Of a DNA stretch of 11,775 nucleotides, positions 7,049 to 11,775 are shown in pieces. The DNA is taken from the NCBI GenBank assembly GCA_003133485.1, contig PKXR01000035.1, forward strand, positions 4,145 through 15,919, given 5' to 3'. A program made the translations under genes and the position numbers. This DNA comes from Candidatus Dormiibacterota bacterium. GTDB taxonomy: Bacteria > Chloroflexota > Dormibacteria > UBA8260 > Bog-877. Numbering within the stretch: the first letter of the stretch is position 1; each line of letters starts with the position of its first letter. The notes under the pieces are model-generated. The model did no database searches and had not been told where the DNA came from. It saw only the letters and a list, made by a program, of their open reading frames with translations.

Positions 7049-7477
7049 ATGGGTACTCTGATAAATCGGAGCGTGGCCATTGCGGCCGGGATGATATGTG
7101 CCACGGCTGGAGGCTTAACCGTGGTGTCCGCCGCGGGAACCCCCAGTCCCAGCCCTTCGAGTTCAACCAGCGCCGGATCGGCTCATCGGCCCTTGCGTGC
7201 GCCGCGGTTGGCGGGCGAGGTAGTCTCGGACAGCGCCACCGGCGGCTCGCTCGGAGTAGGGCAACTGGTGTTGACCGAGCCTGACGGCACCCGGGTGACC
7301 GTCAACCTGGCCAGCCGGACCAAGGCCTGGAAGTACCAGGGTTTCGGGGTCAAGCCGACCTCGGAGAGTCCCTCAACCATCCCGGCCGGTGAGATCGTGG
7401 TCGCCGCGGCGCGGAAGTACCAGGGCAACCCGGTAGCGGTACGAATCCTGGATCTCGGTTTCCAGGCGGCGAGCTGA
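7049..7477 (+). CDS. Small exported protein, possibly DUF5666-like domain
   Basis: This is a 142-residue protein with a clear export signal: a short N-region with one Arg, a hydrophobic core at about 8-28, and a likely cleavage after VVSA near residue 28. A Ser/Pro-rich linker (31-45) follows, then a domain of about 90 residues. The pattern GEVVSD...LVLTEPDGTRVTVNL...IPAGEIVVAAAR...PVAVRILDLGF alternates like a small beta barrel and recalls DUF5666, but this is by eye only. There are no cysteines in the mature part and no catalytic motif. The perfect AGGAGG (7037-7042) six bases before ATG fixes the start. The gene stands alone: 134 bp after korB, converging on citrate synthase, with its own terminator. 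A 13-nt repeat (7329-7341, 7413-7425) encodes KYQG twice. Function unknown. Confidence 0.85.
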   Translation: MGTLINRSVAIAAGMICATAGGLTVVSAAGTPSPSPSSSTSAGSAHRPLRAPRLAGEVVSDSATGGSLGVGQLVLTEPDGTRVTVNLASRTKAWKYQGFGVKPTSESPSTIPAGEIVVAAARKYQGNPVAVRILDLGFQAAS

Positions 7478-7517
7478 GGCTCAGTTCACCAGACTGCACA
7501 CGAAGAGCGCCTCCCTC

Positions 7518-7551
7518 CGGTGGGTGGGCCGGGAAACCGGCTCACCTGCCG
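7518..7551 (+). terminator. Strong GNRA-loop hairpin terminator of the exported-protein gene
   Basis: A 15-bp stem (7518-7532 with 7537-7551) closes a GAAA tetraloop (7533-7536), 40 bases after the stop codon. All positions pair in plus-strand RNA, three of them as G-U. In minus-strand RNA those three become A-C mismatches, so the structure serves the plus strand. No T-tract follows, as is common for actinobacterial terminators. Confidence 0.75.
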
Positions 7552-7568
7552 TCGGACGGGGTAGGCGA

Positions 7569-8750
7569 TCAGACGTAGTGGTACCCGTCGGGCAAGGGCC
7601 GCGGAGCCTCGGGTCCGACATAGATCGCGGAGGGCCGAATCAGCCGATTATGAGCAGCCTGTTCACAGATGGCGGCGGTCCACCCCACGGTGCGGCTGCT
7701 GGCAAATGTCGGGGTAAACATGTCGCGCGGAATCCCGGCCGTATTCATCACCACGCCCGCGTAAAACTCGACGTTGGTGTACAGCCGGCGACCCGGCTTG
7801 AGCTCTTTTAGTACCTGGAGCGCGGTCTGCTCCACATGCTCCGCGAACTTCGCCTGCTCGCCACCGAGCTCGAGCGCGACCTCCCGGAGAAGAGTGGACC
7901 TGGGGTCATCGGTCTTGTAAACTCGGTGGCCAAATCCCATCAGCCGTTCTCCGGCCATGACCTTCTCGCGAAGGTAGTCGTAGGCGCGATCCTCAGTCCC
8001 GATTTCGTCGAGCGTGTGCAGGGCCCGCGACGGGGCACCGCCATGCAGTGGACCGGACAACGCCCCGATCGCACCGACTAAGGCGGAGCCCAGGTCGGCA
8101 CCAGTAGAGGTGATCACCCGAGCGGTGAAAGTCGACGCGTTGAATCCATGATCCATGGTCAAAATTAGGTATTTTTCAACAGCTCGAGCGTGTTCCTCAT
8201 CCGGACGCTCCCCCGTCAACATCTGCAAGTACGAGGCCGCATAGTCGAGGTCGGGATCCGCCGGAACCGGCTCCAATCCCTGATGTGCTCGGTACAACCC
8301 AGTCAGCAGCACGGGCACCAGCGCGGCCATGCGAACCGCCTGTTGGCGAACTTCTTCGGCGGAGATGTCCAGGGTTGGTTGCAGGCCGATGGCGCTGGCC
8401 ACTAGCGACACTGCGGTGCGCAACGCGTCCAACGGGACGAAGGGATCAATCTGAGCGATTTCTGGGAGCAGCTTGAGGACCTGATCTGGTAAAGCCCGGA
8501 GCCTAGCGGTGTCCTCGCGGAACTTCTTGGTCTGATCAGGGTCTGGTAGTTCACCCTCAATCAGGAGGTGCCAGACCTGCTCGAAGGAGCACTCTCGGGC
8601 CAGGACGGTGGCGTTGTAACCCCGGTAATGGAAGAAGCCCTCTTCTCCCCGCACGTCGCCAATAGCGGTCTCGGCGACCGCCACCCCCTCCAGCCCGGCT
8701 GGAGCTAGGACCGGTTGCTTGGCCTTGGCGTCCTCACCCACGTTGCTCAT
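7569..8750 (-). CDS. Citrate synthase (or 2-methylcitrate synthase)
   Basis: This 393-residue enzyme condenses acetyl-CoA (or propionyl-CoA) with oxaloacetate. It is of the size of the short dimeric bacterial type. The two catalytic histidines are clear: His236 in LSGPLHGGA and His275 in GFGHRVY. His201 in MDHGFNAST and the C-terminal MFTPTFASSRTVGW and RLIRPSAIYVG phrases complete the substrate and CoA sites. The third catalytic residue, Asp in the NVDFYSG phrase of E. coli GltA, is Glu328 here (NVEFYAG). The ATG at 8748-8750 follows GGAGG at seven bases. It is second in an operon, 20 bp after a small membrane protein gene. The N-terminal 20 residues are a short variable extension. Citrate versus methylcitrate activity cannot be separated by reading; no prp genes are nearby. 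Confidence 0.95.
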   Translation of the reverse strand: MSNVGEDAKAKQPVLAPAGLEGVAVAETAIGDVRGEEGFFHYRGYNATVLARECSFEQVWHLLIEGELPDPDQTKKFREDTARLRALPDQVLKLLPEIAQIDPFVPLDALRTAVSLVASAIGLQPTLDISAEEVRQQAVRMAALVPVLLTGLYRAHQGLEPVPADPDLDYAASYLQMLTGERPDEEHARAVEKYLILTMDHGFNASTFTARVITSTGADLGSALVGAIGALSGPLHGGAPSRALHTLDEIGTEDRAYDYLREKVMAGERLMGFGHRVYKTDDPRSTLLREVALELGGEQAKFAEHVEQTALQVLKELKPGRRLYTNVEFYAGVVMNTAGIPRDMFTPTFASSRTVGWTAAICEQAAHNRLIRPSAIYVGPEAPRPLPDGYHYV

Positions 8751-8770
8751 TCGTGCCTCCAGTAAGTCAT

Positions 8771-8932
8771 TCAGACGTGGTCTCCCGGGTGGGACGAAGA
8801 GCCCGCGGGTGGCGCATTGGCACTCTCAGCCTTGGCGGCCGAATGGAAGAGAAAGATCCAGCCAATCATCGATCCGCCGGCAATTAGCGCCAGCATGATG
8901 AGAACGACCGCGATCTGACCAGCTGTGGTCAT
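8771..8932 (-). CDS. 53-residue single-helix membrane protein upstream of citrate synthase
   Basis: I do not recognise this protein. One long hydrophobic segment covers about residues 6-30 (AVVLIMLALIAGG then SMIGWIFLF), followed by a short polar tail, rich in Ser, Pro and Gly, ending GDHV with two His. The ATG at 8930-8932 is preceded by GGAGGGG with suitable spacing. An earlier in-frame ATG at 8951-8953 has no ribosome site and lies next to a -10 box, so it is rejected. The helix could be a membrane anchor or an uncleaved signal. Its gene ends 20 bp before citrate synthase on the same strand, so the two are probably co-transcribed. Ribosome site, helix and position make it credible despite its size. 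Confidence 0.7.
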   Translation of the reverse strand: MTTAGQIAVVLIMLALIAGGSMIGWIFLFHSAAKAESANAPPAGSSSHPGDHV

Positions 8933-8958
8933 CAAAGACCCCTCCGTGTGCAACTCGT

Positions 8959-8964
8959 ATTCTA
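8959..8964 (-). promoter_or_regulatory. Candidate -10 box of the small protein-citrate synthase operon
   Basis: On the minus strand this reads TAGAAT, five of six bases of TATAAT. It would start transcription near 8952, giving a leader of about 20 bases that carries the GGAGGGG ribosome site. No recognisable -35 box was found. Confidence 0.45.
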
Positions 8965-9087
8965 GTGGTCCCGCCCACTTCGCACCGCCCCACTCGACAT
9001 ACAGGTCGGCGGCCTACGCCGCGCTCGGGCCGTGGTTGGTTCCGCTCTGCCCGAGCTTCCACTACAGGACCCATTTTTGGTGCCAAC
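8965..9087. other. Divergent intergenic stretch upstream of the MFS gene
   Basis: The MFS frame is open here back to a GTG at 8965, but the translation is Arg/Thr/Pro/Ser-rich without family resemblance. Treating it as non-coding leaves space for promoters in both directions. No clear plus-strand -10/-35 pair or ribosome site was found. Confidence 0.4.
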
Positions 9088-10311
9088 TTGAGCTCCCAGA
9101 CGGTCGATCCACGCCGTGCCCGCATAGCCCTCTGGGGACTGGTGGGAGCCACGGTGGCCGACGCCTTCGGCGCCACCATGATCCTGCCCATCCTGCCGCT
9201 ATTCGTGCGCCACGAAGGCGCCTCTTATGCGGAGGTGGGGCTGGTGACCGCCGTCTTCTGGGTGGCGGGACTGGCGGTCAGATACCCGGTCGGGAAGCTC
9301 TCGGACCGCATCGGCCGCAAGGGGCCGATCTTGGTCTCGCAGCTGATCTACGCTGCGGCCACGGCGGCCTTCGCCTTGTCTCCCTCGCCGGTGTGGTTCA
9401 TCGTTCTCCGAGCCATCCAGGGCGCCGCTTCGGGGGCGGCTACCGTACTCGCGTTGGCGGCGGTGGCAGACTTCGTTCCCGCTGCTCGGCGCGGGCGAGC
9501 CTACGGTTCGCTGACCGGGGCCAACATGGCGGGGACGGTGGTCGGCCCTCTCATCGGGGCCGCTCTCTTCCAGGTCTCGTTGGCAGCCACCTTCCTGGCC
9601 TCGGCATTCGCCGCCCTCGTGGTCGCCGGGGTGATCTTGGTCACCCTCCCCGCGGTCTCGCCGGCAGGGCCCGAAGGAGAGACTGAGCGCTCCCCAATCG
9701 CCCTATGGCGCGATCCAATCATCGCGGGGGTGACCATCGCCTCCACCTCGGTTGGCCTACTGATCGGGATGTACGACACGGTGTGGAGCCTGCTGATGCA
9801 CGTTCGTCATGCCACAGATCTGGAGATCGGGCTCTCATTCACCCTATTCGCGCTGCCATTTACTATCGGTTCGTGGCCCGCGGGGTGGCTGGCGGACCAC
9901 TTCGATAACCGCTGGCTGATTGGCGCCAGCTGCCTGGCGTCCGGGTGCTTCGCCATCGTCTACCCCTTCCTCCCCAATCCGGCCTGGCTGATCGGCCTGG
10001 GGATTTTTGAGGGGATATTCACCGTGACCGGGGCCCCGGCCCGGCTGGCCATGCTCTCTCGGCAGGTACCGGCCAGCCAGATGGGCCGCGTACAAGGCCT
10101 GTATGGATCCGCTCAGGTCGCGGCAGCGGCGGTGGCGGCGATTTTTGCCGGTTCGCTGTTCGGCGCCGGCATCGCCCTCCCATTCATCGCCACTGCGATC
10201 GGCATGTGGGTGGCGGCAGCGTTATTGGTTCCGCTCTGGCGCGGGGTGGACGGCCACCCCGGCACCGCCCATCCGGCCGTCGTTGAGCCGGACCTGCCAG
10301 CCAAACACTGA
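9088..10311 (+). CDS. Major facilitator superfamily transporter
   Basis: This 407-residue (from TTG at 9088) twelve-helix MFS permease sits in the inner membrane. Loop 2-3 carries motif A (VGKLSDRIGRKG, about 68-79), helix 1 has an Asp in VADAFGATMILPILPLF, and the second half repeats the pattern with PAGWLADHFDNRWL. This fits drug/H+ antiporter-like exporters, but the substrate cannot be read. Start choice: the frame extends to GTG 8965, but the extra 41 residues are basic, low in hydrophobicity and unlike MFS N-termini. TTG 9088 gives a normal 12-residue cytosolic lead before helix 1, though neither start has a good ribosome site. It diverges from the citrate synthase operon and converges on satP with a hairpin between. 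Confidence 0.9.
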   Translation: MSSQTVDPRRARIALWGLVGATVADAFGATMILPILPLFVRHEGASYAEVGLVTAVFWVAGLAVRYPVGKLSDRIGRKGPILVSQLIYAAATAAFALSPSPVWFIVLRAIQGAASGAATVLALAAVADFVPAARRGRAYGSLTGANMAGTVVGPLIGAALFQVSLAATFLASAFAALVVAGVILVTLPAVSPAGPEGETERSPIALWRDPIIAGVTIASTSVGLLIGMYDTVWSLLMHVRHATDLEIGLSFTLFALPFTIGSWPAGWLADHFDNRWLIGASCLASGCFAIVYPFLPNPAWLIGLGIFEGIFTVTGAPARLAMLSRQVPASQMGRVQGLYGSAQVAAAAVAAIFAGSLFGAGIALPFIATAIGMWVAAALLVPLWRGVDGHPGTAHPAVVEPDLPAKH

Positions 10312-10324
10312 CCCCGCGACAAAA

Positions 10325-10358
10325 GTAGGGCTCGGGTCCCAATGGACCCGAGCCCTAC
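10325..10358. terminator. Bidirectional hairpin terminator between MFS and satP
   Basis: A perfect 15-bp stem, GTAGGGCTCGGGTCC (10325-10339) with its complement (10344-10358), closes a 4-base loop. Reading leftwards, the stem is followed by TTTTGTCG, a short U-tract, so it is best suited to ending the acs-satP transcript. It lies 13 bases after the MFS stop and 17 bases from the satP stop, and can serve both. Confidence 0.9.
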
Positions 10359-10375
10359 GGCTGCCTTTCCGAGGT

Positions 10376-10996
10376 CTAGTTGGTCGGGAGGATCACCCGG
10401 CGCGCAGTGGCATTGAGCACGTCCGCGAATGACGTGTAGAGCGCTGCAATCGCGGTCAGGATCCCGAGATAGCCACCGAGGTGGCCCAAGGTGGTCCCGG
10501 CACCGAACCAATCCCATGTGCTAATGGCAAGGAATAGGAAGGTGAGCGTCAGAAGTAAGAAGACGATCTGCACGGCGCGGGTGCCGTGCATCGAAGCGAC
10601 GAACATGTAACCGGTGAAGATGAACCAGCAGAAGAGATAGAGGCCCACGATCGGGCCGATAGCTGAGGGGGTGACCCCCTTCAGGAATATGTCAACCAAC
10701 AGGTAGTAGCTCCACCAGAAGGCACCGTATGAGGTGAACGCCGTGGCCGCGAAGGTGTTGCCGCGCTTGAAGGCCCACATTCCGGCGAGGAGCTGCGCGG
10801 TACCGCCGTAGGCCGCGGCCATTGGCAACACCGCAACCGTTGCCCCTGCGGAGATGATGCCCGCATTAATGAATGACAACATCAGGGTCGTGAGACCGAA
10901 GCCGGCCAGCCCTAGAGGCGCCGGATCGGCAATCGGGTTGGGAGCCTCGGCGGTGTGCATCACCGGCACGGGCGCCGCGGGATTGTTACTTGCCAT
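10376..10996 (-). CDS. satP: Acetate uptake transporter, GPR1/FUN34/YaaH (SatP) family
   Basis: This 206-residue, six-helix inner-membrane protein of the acetate/succinate channel-like family is of usual length. The signature is DPAPLGLAGFGLTT (24-37), where many members have Asn at the first position. AGMWAFKRGNTFAATAFTSYGAFWWSY (71-97) is the second conserved block. The first 20 residues are a polar, Pro/Ala-rich extension. Its gene follows acetyl-CoA synthetase on the same strand after 71 bp, so imported acetate would be activated by the partner enzyme. AAGGAGG lies about 14 bases before the ATG at 10994-10996, a rather long spacing, but no better start exists. A hairpin terminator follows the stop. 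Confidence 0.93.
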   Translation of the reverse strand: MASNNPAAPVPVMHTAEAPNPIADPAPLGLAGFGLTTLMLSFINAGIISAGATVAVLPMAAAYGGTAQLLAGMWAFKRGNTFAATAFTSYGAFWWSYYLLVDIFLKGVTPSAIGPIVGLYLFCWFIFTGYMFVASMHGTRAVQIVFLLLTLTFLFLAISTWDWFGAGTTLGHLGGYLGILTAIAALYTSFADVLNATARRVILPTN

Positions 10997-11067
10997 GATT
11001 CTTTATCGCCCCTCCTTGAGATTTACTCAAAATTTCCTGAGTCGGTGAAAGAGCTGCGTCGTGGTTG
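10997..11067 (-). promoter_or_regulatory. acs-satP gap with AT-rich hairpin next to the satP ribosome site
   Basis: On the minus strand TTGAG-TAAAT-CTCAA (11016-11030) forms a 5-bp stem whose 3' arm directly abuts GGAGG. An upstream CTCA can pair with the same TGAG, giving two exclusive folds. A weak internal promoter is also possible: TTCACC (11044-11049) and TAAATC (11020-11025) with an 18-bp spacer. Each element alone is weak. Confidence 0.3.
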
Positions 11068-11775
11068 CTAGTTCTCCTTTCCCTCCTCTGTAACGGCCCG
11101 ACTGCGCAGCTCTTCCACCACCGCTGGGTCGGCCAGGGTGGTGACATCGCCGAGGGGCCGATTCTCCGCCACGTCGCGCAGCAAGCGACGCATGATCTTC
11201 CCGGACCGAGTCATCGGGAGCTCGGGAGTGAAGAGGATGTTCGCTGGCATCGCGATCTTGCCGATCTTCTTGCCGACGTGATTCCGCAGTTCCGTCATCA
11301 GCTCGACCGATCCTTCCTGACCGGCCTTGAGCGTGACAAAAGCCACGATCGCTTGTCCGGTCTGGGCATCGTTGCGGGCACAGACCGCTGCCTGGGCGAC
11401 TGTGGGATGGTCGACCAACGCGCTCTCCACCTCGGTCGTTGAGATGCGGTGCGCGGAGATGTTCATCACATCATCGATGCGACCCATCAGCCAGTAATCG
11501 CCGTCCGCGTCTTTGCGCGCGCCGTCGCCGACGAAGTAGGTGTCCTTGAAGCGATTCCAGTACGTATCCGCATACCTTGTGGGGTCCTTGTAGATGCCGC
11601 GCAGCATGGCCGGCCAGGGATTGCGGATTACCAAGTAGCCACCCTGCCCGGGGGGGACCTCGTGGCCCTGCTCATCGAACACGGCGGCATCGACCGTGGG
11701 AAACGGCTTGGTCGCCGATCCGGGCTTCAAAGTGGTTATCCCAGGGAGCGGAGTGATCAGAATCATGCCCGTCTC
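11068..11775 (-). CDS. acs: Acetyl-CoA synthetase, C-terminal part
   Basis: The frame runs off the right edge, so only the last 235 residues are present. Acs makes acetyl-CoA from acetate, ATP and CoA via acetyl-AMP. Visible family features are the start of the fragment (ETGMILITPLPG), matching the conserved ETG motif after the acetate-pocket Trp; KPGSATKPFP; YFVGDGARKDADGDYW (80-95); the hinge region GRIDDVMNISAHR (98-110); and PMTRSGKIMRRLL (187-199). In the last, Lys193 of the fragment is the lysine that makes the adenylate and is reversibly acetylated in Acs enzymes. The hinge has SAHR where many members read SGHR. The ATG at 11764-11766 is internal. It is upstream of satP in the same direction. 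Confidence 0.95.
   Translation of the reverse strand, partial: ETGMILITPLPGITTLKPGSATKPFPTVDAAVFDEQGHEVPPGQGGYLVIRNPWPAMLRGIYKDPTRYADTYWNRFKDTYFVGDGARKDADGDYWLMGRIDDVMNISAHRISTTEVESALVDHPTVAQAAVCARNDAQTGQAIVAFVTLKAGQEGSVELMTELRNHVGKKIGKIAMPANILFTPELPMTRSGKIMRRLLRDVAENRPLGDVTTLADPAVVEELRSRAVTEEGKEN

Noticed and set aside
8965..9087. N-terminal extension of the MFS protein from GTG 8965
   Set aside because: The extra 41 residues are Arg/Thr/Pro-rich, unlike MFS N-termini, and the earlier start would leave only 32 bp between divergent genes.
8925..9686. 253-residue plus-strand open frame overlapping the MFS gene
   Set aside because: The other frame encodes an unmistakable MFS permease; this one is Gly/Arg/His-rich without motifs.
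1..11775. Mobile element, phage, CRISPR or defence island
   Set aside because: No transposase, integrase, terminal repeats, repeat-spacer arrays, restriction, toxin or nuclease genes were seen; the content is metabolic and membrane proteins with even composition.

Overview
The window is GC-rich, densely coded bacterial chromosome with short intergenic gaps and GTG/TTG starts. It carries actinobacterial-type features: a leaderless-looking gene, a terminator without a U-tract, and a fused-alpha ferredoxin-type 2-oxoacid oxidoreductase. It fits an actinomycete or a neighbouring high-GC Terrabacteria lineage (for example Dormibacterota or Chloroflexota). The phylum cannot be fixed by eye. There is no sign of phage, plasmid, insertion sequence, CRISPR or RNA gene.

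Layout. Left end (1-3893): the 3' end of a glyoxalase/VOC-fold gene (+); a seven-helix membrane protein of unknown function (-); a divergent aldo/keto reductase (+) whose stop codon shares CTAG with the stop of a converging DedA-family membrane protein (-); and a DUF72 gene (-) just upstream of DedA and apparently translationally coupled to it. Middle (4042-7477): korAB, a two-gene operon for a ferredoxin-dependent 2-oxoacid oxidoreductase, then a small exported protein whose Shine-Dalgarno lies in a possible hairpin and which ends in a strong GNRA-loop terminator. Right (7569-11775): citrate synthase (-) preceded in the same operon by a 53-residue single-helix membrane protein; a divergent MFS transporter (+); a bidirectional hairpin terminator; and an operon read leftwards with the 3' part of acetyl-CoA synthetase followed by a SatP/YaaH-type acetate transporter.

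How the genes fit together. Acetate uptake (SatP), activation to acetyl-CoA (Acs), condensation with oxaloacetate (citrate synthase) and ferredoxin-linked 2-oxoacid oxidation or reductive carboxylation (KorAB) are four steps around acetyl-CoA and the TCA cycle within 7 kb. The rest looks like ordinary accessory or housekeeping content. No new multi-gene system was recognised. The most interesting points are the candidate ribosome-site-masking leader at 6982-7043, an Asp-to-Glu change at the expected catalytic aspartate of citrate synthase, the likely leaderless start of the aldo/keto reductase, and the unknown small proteins.
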